DNA from: Borrelia anserina Es
GTDB taxonomy: Bacteria > Spirochaetota > Spirochaetia > Borreliales > Borreliaceae
Direction of reading: 5' to 3'
Length of the DNA: 64,000 nt
Assembly: GCF_001936255.1 (NCBI RefSeq)
Contig: NZ_CP014325.1
Span: forward strand, 25,873 to 89,872
The position numbers and the translations under genes are program-made. Numbering within the stretch: the stretch's first letter is position 1; the number at the start of each line of letters is the position of its first letter. The notes beneath the pieces are model-generated. The model searched no databases, was not told the DNA's origin, and worked only from the letters and a program-made list of their open reading frames with translations. Below, in pieces: positions 56,612 through 64,000 of this stretch.

Positions 56612-56841
56612 ATTATTATAGAATTATAGAAAAAAAATATTAGGGTCTTAGAAATTAGTCTGAGACCTTTATTTATTAGTATTAACGTTGATGTTGTGGT
56701 AGAATCTAGGTATATAGTTACCATATCAACATGGTAACATAATCTATAAACTAAACAGTTTAAATCAATGAACTAAACAGTTTAAATCAATGAAACAAAC
56801 AGTTTAAATCAATGAACTAAACAGTTTAAAGGAGATATTTA
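56612..56841 (+). promoter_or_regulatory. Inter-unit cassette before unit 8, with expanded palindrome repeats
   Basis: Terminator at 56641-56668 and GTTACCAT...ATGGTAAC at 56717-56738, followed by one partial and three full 22-base direct repeats (56741-56827). Each repeat carries AAACTAAACAGTTT or a close variant. The last abuts AAAGGAGATATTTA. Confidence 0.7.
56741..56827 (+). repeat. 22-bp operator-like direct repeats, about four copies
   Basis: Full units at 56762-56783, 56784-56805 and 56806-56827 read AAATCAATGAACTAAACAG plus TTT, with one variant base pair change in the middle copy. A diverged first copy lies at 56741-56761. The other array promoters carry one or two copies of the same AAACTA...TAGTTT core. 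Confidence 0.85.
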
Positions 56842-59121
56842 ATGTTAAGGGTAAATAGTTATATTTCGTTATTTTTATTATTACTTTCGTTAGGGTGTAA
56901 TAATGAAGGTACAAAAAAATCCTCCACAGATTCTACTTTTGATCTATCTAAAACTAGCTTTGTTGGGAAGAGATCGAATAAAGGCATTAACTTGCCTAAA
57001 AAGGGGTTAGTTGAAGTAGATGTTGGTAAGTCAGATTTAAAAAAAGGTACAGGAGAAAATTCAGTAGTCAAGGTTGATGTTGGATCGGAGAAGGTTGATG
57101 CTGGATCGGAGAAGGTTGATGCTGGATCGGAGAAGGTTGATGCTGGATCGGAGAAGGTTGATGCTGGATCGGAGAAGGTTGATGCTGGATCGGAGAAGGT
57201 TGATGCTGGATCGGAGAAGGTTGATGCTGGATCGGAGAAGGTTGATGCTGGATCGGAGAAGGTTGATGCTGGATCGGAGAAGGTTGATGCTGGATCGGAG
57301 AAGGTTGATGCTGGATCGGAGAAGGTTGATGCTGGATCGGAGAAGGTTGATGCTGGATCGGAAAAAGTTAATGATGAATTGGAAGACGATATAGATCTTA
57401 AGATTCAAAATTTGCTAGACGAATTTAAGTTGTCAGCTCAACAAAAAGAAAGCATTATGGATTTAAAGGATGTGTTAACTAATCCCGATGTTGGTAGTGA
57501 TGAAGGTTATAAAACATATTCTAGAGAGGAGTTTTATGATTTGTTTAATCACACAGGTAATGTTAATGCTGACTCAACCTTCAAACTTAATTTTTTTAAT
57601 TTAGTTACAAAATATGTGATACCTGTTTTCCAAGAACAAAAAGAAGCGAGGGGAGTTATTAGGGATATTGAGTATCAGGGAAAAAACCTAGGATTAGAAG
57701 AGAAATTCACTTTAAAAATACAAGAATATCAATTGGGTTTAAAAAAGATTTTTAGTTATGATGCGAATAGTGATTTTCTTTCTAGTTCTTTTCTTTTTAA
57801 CCTTCATGGTCATTGTGATTTAGCTACGGACTGGTTTAGAGAGATTCAAAAAGAGGCTGTTCAAATTGTAGAGGTTATGCAGCTATGTGAAAGAAGACAG
57901 ACAGTAATTGATTATATTAAAAGTGAATTGACTTATCCTTATATTATTGATGGATCTTATAACAGTTATAATGAGGAGCAATTTTATTGCTTGTTGGTCA
58001 AGTTTAGTGCTACTAAGCTTGAAGATATTTGTAATGTGCTTCAAGTAATAGTAGAAACCGGAGTAGCTATTGCTAATATTAAGACCGAAGGGATGAGAGA
58101 AACATTGGGAAGTCGGTTTAATGGCTACAAGAATCTATATGCAAAACGTCTAAGAGAGACGTTTAGTCTTGATAATGTTGATGATATATATACTGATATT
58201 CTGCGTTTTCATAGTAATTATTTGGTGGATATTATTAAGATTAAAGAAAAAGCTATTTTCATTGCGGAAGGTGAAAAGAGACATGCAGAGTTATCAGATG
58301 GTGATAGGATAATGATAAATCATATTAAAAACGAAGTAAGTAATAACTTTGTGATGGATTTTATCGACTTGCATTGTAAATTTTATTTCATGTTAGGGAA
58401 GATGGATTTAGATAGTATTAAGAAGATTGCAGAAAATGTAAGATATATTTTTGATTTGCAGGATAAAGTTAAACAACATATTGAAACTGTTAGTGATGAA
58501 GGCTTTAGAGTAAAGTTAGAATCTAAGCTTAAGTATTGCAAAAATGAATATTTAAAGGATATAGGATCATGTTTATACGATGGTATCGTTAAATTAACTG
58601 ATGTTGTTTTTATGTGTACTCAATTTAATAACTTGCGAAATTCTTATGAGGGGCAATTATTTAGTATCAAATCTCAAGCTTTAGGGTTTATTAGTTTTCA
58701 AGGGTTCGTAAAAGAGTTGTCTGAAGATGATTTAGAAGTAATTGATTATATGCGTTCATTAGTAACTAATTCTATTTTTGGAGGCTCTGCTAATTATACT
58801 GTTGATGAGTTTAATTGTGTAATGGGTATGATGGGTAGTAGTAGTGTACTTCGAGACACTTTAAGACCTCACGCAATGGTGTTTAGAATACAAAAAGAGG
58901 CTAAATCAATTATTGATAATATCAAGGAAGTTGCGTCACAAGAAAGACTAAGACGTAGATTTGCTGAAGCTATTGCTAAATATAAAGCTTTGTTGGGTAA
59001 TATATTTGTGAAACGGAATATTTATCATATTTATTATAGTAATTTATATGAACATGATCTATTGAACTTGGCTAAAGTTGATTTGGGTAACATCAGATAT
59101 GATGCCATTAGATCATTATAG
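56842..59121 (+). CDS. BTA121-type lipoprotein, array unit 8 (four modules, long stalk)
   Basis: At 759 residues this is the largest member. Leader LRVNSYISLFLLLLSLGC, then fourteen 7-residue stalk repeats at about residues 78-175. Module 1 (LLDEFKLSAQQKESIMDLKD), module 2 (CERRQTVIDYIKSELTYPYI), module 3 (LSDGDRIMINHIKNEVSNNF) and module 4 (LSEDDLEVIDYMRSLVTNSI) follow, ending NIRYDAIRSL. It is more diverged from units 2-7 than they are from each other, except in the module 3-4 join (EGQLFSIKSQALGFISFQGF), which is the same as unit 3. Fully open. Confidence 0.92.
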   Translation: MLRVNSYISLFLLLLSLGCNNEGTKKSSTDSTFDLSKTSFVGKRSNKGINLPKKGLVEVDVGKSDLKKGTGENSVVKVDVGSEKVDAGSEKVDAGSEKVDAGSEKVDAGSEKVDAGSEKVDAGSEKVDAGSEKVDAGSEKVDAGSEKVDAGSEKVDAGSEKVDAGSEKVDAGSEKVNDELEDDIDLKIQNLLDEFKLSAQQKESIMDLKDVLTNPDVGSDEGYKTYSREEFYDLFNHTGNVNADSTFKLNFFNLVTKYVIPVFQEQKEARGVIRDIEYQGKNLGLEEKFTLKIQEYQLGLKKIFSYDANSDFLSSSFLFNLHGHCDLATDWFREIQKEAVQIVEVMQLCERRQTVIDYIKSELTYPYIIDGSYNSYNEEQFYCLLVKFSATKLEDICNVLQVIVETGVAIANIKTEGMRETLGSRFNGYKNLYAKRLRETFSLDNVDDIYTDILRFHSNYLVDIIKIKEKAIFIAEGEKRHAELSDGDRIMINHIKNEVSNNFVMDFIDLHCKFYFMLGKMDLDSIKKIAENVRYIFDLQDKVKQHIETVSDEGFRVKLESKLKYCKNEYLKDIGSCLYDGIVKLTDVVFMCTQFNNLRNSYEGQLFSIKSQALGFISFQGFVKELSEDDLEVIDYMRSLVTNSIFGGSANYTVDEFNCVMGMMGSSSVLRDTLRPHAMVFRIQKEAKSIIDNIKEVASQERLRRRFAEAIAKYKALLGNIFVKRNIYHIYYSNLYEHDLLNLAKVDLGNIRYDAIRSL
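57073..57366 (+). repeat. 21-bp tandem repeat, 14 copies
   Basis: 294 bases encode VDxGSEK fourteen times. It is the same repeat as in unit 6, with copies nearly identical in DNA, which suggests recent expansion by slippage or unequal exchange. Copy number across the array is 1, 3, 1, 1, 1, 11, 1 and 14. Confidence 0.95.
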
Positions 59122-59134
59122 CAGAGAAATATTG

Positions 59135-59160
59135 AAGTCTTAGACTAATGTCTAAGACTT
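59135..59160 (+). terminator. Terminator after unit 8
   Basis: A perfect 10-base stem AAGTCTTAGA/TCTAAGACTT with loop CTAATG is followed by TTTTATTTTA. A near-identical hairpin follows the unit 9 remnant. Confidence 0.85.
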
Positions 59161-59264
59161 TTTATTTTATTTATCAGACTTAATCTATTTAATTAATATA
59201 TAAATTAAAATGATTATTAATACTGATATTGTTATTATAAGGTATAATTGTATTATACATATAA

Positions 59265-59292
59265 TTATACTTTTAATTAATTAAAAGTATAA
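59265..59292 (+). promoter_or_regulatory. Perfect 28-bp palindrome before unit 9
   Basis: The palindrome has centre TTAATTAA and arms carrying TTATACTTTTAA. It lies just before AAAAAAGGAGATATTTA-ATG in place of the cassette seen before units 2-8. It could be an operator or a cruciform. Confidence 0.6.
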
Positions 59293-59307
59293 AAAAGGAG
59301 ATATTTA

Positions 59308-60594
59308 ATGATAGAGGTAAAGAATTATATTTCGTTATTTTTATTATTACTAGTAATGAGTTTATTGCTAGTAGTGAGTTGTGATAATACAGCATCCGAT
59401 CAAGGTGCTTGTTCTATGAAGCGGAAGTCGGTGGTTCCGGTTAAGTTAGGTGGTAAGACGGTTGCAGTGAGTGAGAAAAAACCGGTTGCAGTAAGTGAGA
59501 AAAAACCGGTTGCAGTAAGTGAGAAAGAACCGGTTGCAGTGAGTGAGAAAAAACCGGTTGCAGTGAGTGAGAAAAAACCGGTTGTAGTGAGTGAGAAAGA
59601 ACCGGTTGCAGTGAGTGAGAAAAAACCGGTTGTAGTGAGTGAGAAAGAACCGGTTGCAGTGAGTGAGAAAAAACAGGTTGTAGTAAGTGAGAAAAAACCG
59701 GTTGCAGTAAGTGAGAAAAAACCGGTTGCAGTGAGTGAGAAAGAACCGGTTGTAGTAAGTGAGAAAAAACCGGTTGCAGTAAGTGAGAAAGAACCGGTTG
59801 CAGTAAGTGAGAAAAAACCGGTTGCAGTGAGTGAGAAAGAACCGGTTGCAGTGAGTGAGAAAAAACAGGTTGAATTAAGTAGTAAAGTAGATGAAGCAAA
59901 AGATATAAAAAATTTTGATGATATATATGACGAGATGTCTAGAGATGAACAGGCAGTAATTGATTATATGAGAAGTGTATTAACTGATCCTTCTATTGGT
60001 AGTGATGGGAATTATTATCATTTTGATGATGACACTTTAGAGGACTTGTTAGCTGATTTTGGTATTGAGAAGCTTCAGAAGATTTGCAGTGTTCTTAAAG
60101 TAATAATAGAAGCTGATCGGCTTATTGATCAGATTAAGAATAAAGATTTGAAAGAAGAAGCAAAAATTCGTTTTAATGTTCGTAAGAATGACTATTCAAG
60201 ACATCTCAAAGAAAAGGTATTTAGTATGAAAGATATTAAGTTGATATATAGTGCGTTCCTGTATCCTTCTGCGGAGCCTTCTTTTAGTTATCCTATTGTT
60301 GAGGTAAAAAGAGAAGCTGCCTGTGTTTTAACGGCTGAAAAGAAATATTCAGCGTTATCAAGTGATGATAAGGCAATAATTGATTATTTAGCATTTTCAA
60401 AAGCGTGTTTGTATAAAGATGAACCTCCAAGAAGTTTATATACTTTTTATAGTTTTTATGTTAACTTAGGAAAGTTGGATAGTGCTCAGTTTGATAATTT
60501 TATGAGAGATTCACGATTTAAAGTACTAGAAGGAGGTACTATTGATGATGTTCGTAATAAAACATTTAAATGTTCATTTAATGTTCAAGTTTGA
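59308..60594 (+). CDS. BTA121-type lipoprotein, array unit 9, with 8-residue stalk repeats
   Basis: The 428-residue product has leader IEVKNYISLFLLLLVMSLLL-VVSC. The stalk is a different repeat, V(A/V)VSEK(K/E)(P/Q), 17 copies at about residues 52-187. One clear module follows (MSRDEQAVIDYMRSVLTDPS, EDLLADFGIEKLQKICSVLK), then part of a module 3-like segment (LSSDDKAIIDYLAFSKACLY, SLYTFYSFYVNLGKLD). The frame ends at FNVQV and the family sequence continues only as debris, so the gene is 3'-truncated but could still encode a displayed lipoprotein. Confidence 0.87.
   Translation: MIEVKNYISLFLLLLVMSLLLVVSCDNTASDQGACSMKRKSVVPVKLGGKTVAVSEKKPVAVSEKKPVAVSEKEPVAVSEKKPVAVSEKKPVVVSEKEPVAVSEKKPVVVSEKEPVAVSEKKQVVVSEKKPVAVSEKKPVAVSEKEPVVVSEKKPVAVSEKEPVAVSEKKPVAVSEKEPVAVSEKKQVELSSKVDEAKDIKNFDDIYDEMSRDEQAVIDYMRSVLTDPSIGSDGNYYHFDDDTLEDLLADFGIEKLQKICSVLKVIIEADRLIDQIKNKDLKEEAKIRFNVRKNDYSRHLKEKVFSMKDIKLIYSAFLYPSAEPSFSYPIVEVKREAACVLTAEKKYSALSSDDKAIIDYLAFSKACLYKDEPPRSLYTFYSFYVNLGKLDSAQFDNFMRDSRFKVLEGGTIDDVRNKTFKCSFNVQV
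59461..59868 (+). repeat. 24-bp tandem repeat, 17 copies
   Basis: 408 bases encode the octapeptide V(A/V)VSEK(K/E)(P/Q) seventeen times. Variants alternate (GTTGCAGTRAGTGAGAAA, then ARACCG or GAACCG), and higher-order patterns repeat, pointing to block duplications. Proline at the eighth place suggests an extended stalk. Confidence 0.95.
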
Positions 60595-61117
60595 GTGTTA
60601 CTCGGATGAATATATAAAGGTATAGGAGGGTATTTAGGATGGCTTGCTTAGGCAGTTAATATTGATCTCTATATTAATAAAGTTATAAAACTGAAAGATG
60701 ATTATAGGAAGAGGTTTAATCGTGTTAAGATTTTAATTTTAGACTTTATAAAGTTTTCAGAGTTAATTGCAAAGTTGTCTGTAGTGCTGGAGTTTTGCTA
60801 TTTATACTAGTGATGATATTGATTGTAGCATAGATATGCTAGGTATGTTGAAGAATGGTAGTGAGCTTTGTAAAGTTATAAGATTTACTTATCTGTGCTT
60901 AAAGCAAAAAGGAGGCCGAAACAGCTATTGAAACTCTTAAGGAAATTAAATCAAAAGAGGAATTAAGACGTCTCTTTCATAAATTTAAGAGCGACTATAG
61001 ACATGTGTTAAGTAATATGTTTGTGTGAGATCCTTTATATGATTAGGTTATCAGAGTGATGGTGTTATCTATAGGGATAGTTTTAATAACATCAGATATT
61101 ATGCTGAAATCTTATAG
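60595..61117 (+). pseudogene. Decayed 3' part of unit 9
   Basis: Pieces in several frames match the end of intact units: FSELIAKLS near 60755, DIDCSIDMLGMLKNGSEL near 60820, LKQKEAETAIETLKEIKSKE and ELRRLFHKFKSDYRHVLSNM (60900-61020), then NNIRYYAEIL before TAG at 61115-61117. Stops and frameshifts separate them. Confidence 0.75.
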
Positions 61118-61130
61118 TAGGAAAGTATTG

Positions 61131-61156
61131 AAGTCTTAGACTAATGTCTAGGACTT
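61131..61156 (+). terminator. Terminator after the unit 9 remnant
   Basis: AAGTCTTAGA-CTAATG-TCTAGGACTT with one G-U pair and a T-rich tail. It is a copy of the terminator after unit 8. Confidence 0.8.
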
Positions 61157-61283
61157 TTTATTTTTTTTAGTATATTAACATATCTATTAATAGTAATGGT
61201 GCAGTAATTTAAATATATTGAATTATTTTTTTATGATAACATGATACTAAATTGATATATTTAAATATAAAGGAGATATTTAG

Positions 61284-61478
61284 TCATTAAATATTATTGT
61301 TACTTTATTGTTACTGGTTACGAATTGTGATTTAAAATCTCAAGTAGAGCCTCAGGTAGATCCTCAGTCAATACCTGAAGAAAAGCAGCTTGGGGTATTA
61401 GTGAAAAATGATGATATTATTGAAAGTACTTTTGTGGGGGGGGATGCAAGTATAGGTATTAAGATTAGTCATTGGTGA
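61284..61478 (+). pseudogene. Lipoprotein leader remnant lacking a start codon
   Basis: AAAGGAGATATTTA is followed by GTC where other units have ATG. The frame then reads SLNIIVTLLLLVTNC, a lipobox leader, and DLKSQVEPQVDPQSIPEEK before stopping at TGA 61476-61478. The lost start and short length mark a dead copy. A run of eight G at 61436-61443 lies inside it. The leader and DLKS/NLKS sequence relate it to the last array gene. Confidence 0.7.
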
Positions 61479-61782
61479 TAAAGATTCAGCGGTCAGAGTT
61501 TATTAAGATTAGAAATAATGTTTTAAAGTTCTAGTAAGTGATTTAGAAAGTATAATTCTTTCTAAAGGCTGTAATAGAGCAAATCTATTGAATAAAAGGA
61601 TTATACAATAAAGCTGTGTTTGTAGGATATAATATATAATCTTTATTATTAGCAAGTTGTTATACTATTGAACTTAGTTACCATTAGTTAATGGTTTCAA
61701 TTAAATTATAATTAATATATCATTATAAGTAATATTGGGTTAATTTAACTTGCAAAATTTCCATAAAAAAAGGAGCTATTTA
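61479..61782 (+). promoter_or_regulatory. Upstream region of the last array gene
   Basis: It has no gene. A degenerate copy of the inter-unit inverted repeat, GTTACCAT-TAGTTA-ATGGTTTC, lies at 61677-61698, about 85 bases before the start codon. AAAAAAGGAGCTATTTA precedes the ATG. Confidence 0.5.
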
Positions 61783-63804
61783 ATGATTAAAATAAAGATT
61801 AATTATTCATTATTAATGTTATTACTATTATTTTTGGTAATGGGTTGTAATTTAAAATCTCCAGAAGTTACTGTCTATGGTAAAGATGATCCATTTATGA
61901 GAGACTTATTTAAGGTTTCATTAGAAGATGACTTATTGAAATTGCCGATAGAAGGAGTAATAAGTGGTAGAGAACAAAGTATTCTTAAAAGAAGTGTAGA
62001 GGAGGGAATCATCGGTGAGCACATGAGTATTGAATTTGTAGATTTACTGGATGCATTTAATGTATCTTCTGAAGGAAAGAAAGTCATTGAGTATTTTTTA
62101 GGTATAGTGACTAATGCTAGTATTGGAGCAGAAAGTGATAAGACATATCAGATAGAAGAGTTTTATGGCTTATTAAGGGATTTGGGTTCTACTAGAGTTC
62201 ATGGGATTATAGGAAGTGTACAATGTGTTTTTGAAGTACAGGAAGCTGCTAAATCAGCTATTAGAAATATTAATAGCGAAAGATCAAAGCAAAGATTAAA
62301 TGTTTTGTTTATGGAGAGAGTTCAAAGATATAAATCGGATTTAAAAAGGGCATTCAGTGTGTTTGAAGCCGATGAGGTATATGAAAGATTTATAAACTAT
62401 CATAGTAATGGTAATGGTATAAATAAGTTTATTGAGATTAAGAATGATGCTTTTCAAATTATAGAAGGAGAAGAATTATTATCAGTGTTAACTGAGAAGG
62501 AACGGGAAGTATTGGAGTATATGCTAAGTGTAGTAACCGATCCTAATGTTTATGAATCGGTATATATTAAATCTATTTCTGACGCTCAGTTTTATCATTA
62601 TTTGAAGACTTTGGGTGATGATAAAGTTAAAGAGATTATAATATATCATTTATTTTTTTTTGAGAGGTTAAAAAATGTTGATAAGTTGATAAATGATATT
62701 AAAGGAGAAAATTTAAAACAACAATTGAAGTACGAGGTTGATGAGTGTAAGAATCGTTATTCATTGTCTATAAAAAGACCATTTTGTCATTTGCCATTTG
62801 TTCCTACAGTTGTCTATGAAACGCTTACAAATTTTGGTATTCATGAATATGTGGATTGTTTAGGTGAAATTCTAGATCAAGGTGAAGGCATCTTAGAGTC
62901 TGAAAAACTGTACGTGTGGTTATCGGATGATGAGAGGAAAGTGATTGAGTATATACAAAATATAGTAACTGATCCTTATATTGGTCTGGAGGAAGATCTT
63001 GGAGTATGTTTTGAATATAAGTTTTTTAGTTTATTAAATAGTGAGGGTATTGATGATGTTAGAAGAATGATAAATAATGTTCAAATGGTTTTGGTATTAT
63101 TGCAAGAAACAGATCGATTGATAGATGATGTTAGTAAAAAGCTATTAAGGCGGAGATTGGAAGTTAGGTTGAATTCTTGTAAGAATGATTATTCATTGCA
63201 TCTAAAAAGGGTTTTTGATGGCTCTGTTTTTATTCCTTTAGCAGATGCAGTTTTAGATGATGATGCTATTGGTTATATAAGTTATATTAATGATATTAAA
63301 GATGAAGCTATGGCTAGTATAGAATTTGATAGGCTGTGTTCAGAATTATCTGAGGATGAGAAGGAGGCAATTTTTTATATTCGGAATACAGTTACTAATT
63401 CTGATCTTCCTAATGATTTTGGTGTTAACTTTAATGAGCCTCAATTTTACATTTTGTTGAAAGATTTGGGTATTCCTAGGGTTAGAGAGATTGTGCAAAG
63501 TACTCTTTTGACTTTTAAAACAATTCAAGAGCTTGAGAGAATGATAAATGGTCCTGATAGGGAACAAACTAGACAAATATTAGGACGTAAATTTAATAGT
63601 TATAAAAATAAATTTAATTTGTACAAGAATCAATATGCAGTATCTCTAAAATCGGCATTCATTAATTGTTTTATTAAGATTAGGTCTGATATTGTTCTAG
63701 ATGATTATTATTATAATAGTTATGTGAGCAATTTGAATATGCTAAAAATTCATATTAAATTAGATATAAGCCGAGCTATGAAATGGAAAAAAGTTGTAGT
63801 TTAG
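61783..63804 (+). CDS. BTA121-type lipoprotein, telomere-proximal unit
   Basis: Start at ATG 61783-61785 after AAAAGGAGCTATTTA; an upstream frame start at 61750 lacks a site. The 673-residue product has leader IKIKINYSLLMLLLLFLVMGC, no stalk repeats and four modules: near 92 (LLDAFNVSSEGKKVIEYFLG), 240 (LLSVLTEKEREVLEYMLSVV), 385 (LSDDERKVIEYIQNIVTDPY) and 525 (LSEDEKEAIFYIRNTVTNSD). Modules end with a CKNDYSLHLKRVF-like helix. It is strongly diverged from units 2-8. Its stop (63802-63804) directly abuts the telomeric palindrome. Confidence 0.9.
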   Translation: MIKIKINYSLLMLLLLFLVMGCNLKSPEVTVYGKDDPFMRDLFKVSLEDDLLKLPIEGVISGREQSILKRSVEEGIIGEHMSIEFVDLLDAFNVSSEGKKVIEYFLGIVTNASIGAESDKTYQIEEFYGLLRDLGSTRVHGIIGSVQCVFEVQEAAKSAIRNINSERSKQRLNVLFMERVQRYKSDLKRAFSVFEADEVYERFINYHSNGNGINKFIEIKNDAFQIIEGEELLSVLTEKEREVLEYMLSVVTDPNVYESVYIKSISDAQFYHYLKTLGDDKVKEIIIYHLFFFERLKNVDKLINDIKGENLKQQLKYEVDECKNRYSLSIKRPFCHLPFVPTVVYETLTNFGIHEYVDCLGEILDQGEGILESEKLYVWLSDDERKVIEYIQNIVTDPYIGLEEDLGVCFEYKFFSLLNSEGIDDVRRMINNVQMVLVLLQETDRLIDDVSKKLLRRRLEVRLNSCKNDYSLHLKRVFDGSVFIPLADAVLDDDAIGYISYINDIKDEAMASIEFDRLCSELSEDEKEAIFYIRNTVTNSDLPNDFGVNFNEPQFYILLKDLGIPRVREIVQSTLLTFKTIQELERMINGPDREQTRQILGRKFNSYKNKFNLYKNQYAVSLKSAFINCFIKIRSDIVLDDYYYNSYVSNLNMLKIHIKLDISRAMKWKKVVV

Positions 63805-64000
63805 TATAATCTTAATTATTTTTTTTATTTTTCACTTTCCATTTAGATATTGAGTATGGAGAGTGAAAATAAATTTTTTATTATACTAATAACTTTTAAG
63901 ATATCTTAAAAGTTATTAGTATAATAAAAAATTTATTTTCACTCTCCATACTCAATATCTAAATGGAAAGTGAAAAATAAAAAAAATAATTAAGATTATA
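63805..64000. other. Hairpin telomere read through as a 196-bp palindrome
   Basis: Bases 63805-63902 are the exact reverse complement of 63903-64000, with axis in AAGATATCTT. Fourteen bases from the axis on each side stands TTAGTATA, matching the conserved Borrelia telomere box recognised by the resolvase ResT, followed by TAATAAAAAATTTATTTT. Linear Borrelia replicons end in covalently closed hairpins, and sequencing through one gives such a perfect palindrome. The real terminus is therefore at about 63902. An alternative is an unresolved replicated telomere. Confidence 0.88.

Noticed and set aside
57073..57366. Possible CRISPR array
   Set aside because: The 21-bp units are contiguous with no unique spacers and are translated in frame. 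No cas genes are present.
1..64000. tRNA, rRNA or insertion sequences
   Set aside because: No cloverleaf-like or rRNA-like stretch and no transposase frame was seen on either strand.

Overview
The window is very AT-rich DNA from a linear plasmid of a relapsing-fever-group Borrelia. Four things point there: a thyX-nrdI-nrdE-nrdF cluster, which relapsing-fever species carry on their large linear plasmid and Lyme-group species lack; the Borrelia plasmid-maintenance quartet PF57/62-PF50-PF32-PF49; a cp32-like phage morphogenesis set; and many lipoproteins, including an array of the type annotated as BTA121-domain surface lipoproteins. The right end is a hairpin telomere. A perfect palindrome fills 63805-64000, so the physical end is at about 63902 and the last 98 bases are the opposite strand read through the hairpin. 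I cannot assign a species.

Layout. (1) 1-5415: a decaying cluster of five paralogous lipoprotein or membrane-anchored proteins on the minus strand. (2) 5762-10033: thyX-nrdI-nrdE-nrdF, a deoxynucleotide-synthesis operon. (3) 10396-13047: two paralogous plus-strand lipoproteins and one minus-strand lipoprotein with a single BTA121-like domain. (4) 13240-42412: about 29 kb holding what looks like one complete cp32-like prophage, but circularly permuted. Read leftwards it contains gpW, gpJ, gpI-like and fibre-like genes, the BlyA/BlyB lysis genes, the replication/partition quartet, the terminase genes, an accessory island, then portal, scaffold, decoration, capsid, head-tail connectors, sheath, tube, chaperones, tape measure, hub and spike. 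The spike gene at the left edge and gpW at the right edge would be neighbours if the ends were joined, and the length is that of a cp32 circle. (5) 42413-44015: a divergent gene-poor region with hairpins and one 39-codon lipoprotein gene. (6) 44016-63804: plus-strand tandem array of BTA121-type lipoprotein genes running to the telomere. It is built from shuffled helical modules, with 7- and 8-residue stalk repeats, recent 1.73-kb duplications, frameshifted copies and a repeated terminator/operator cassette between units.

How the parts relate. The nrd/thyX genes supply dNTPs and dTMP. The prophage region supplies virion, lysis and plasmid-maintenance functions and carries an island of exported proteins between terminase and portal. 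Lipoprotein families lie on both sides of the prophage: the BTA121 domain at 12.4-13.0 kb and from 44 kb, and the 10396/11493 family with a third member inside the prophage island. This suggests the prophage entered, or recombined with, a lipoprotein-rich subtelomeric region.

Family names come from recalled motifs and gene order; no database search was run. DUF names for phage genes are best guesses by size and position.
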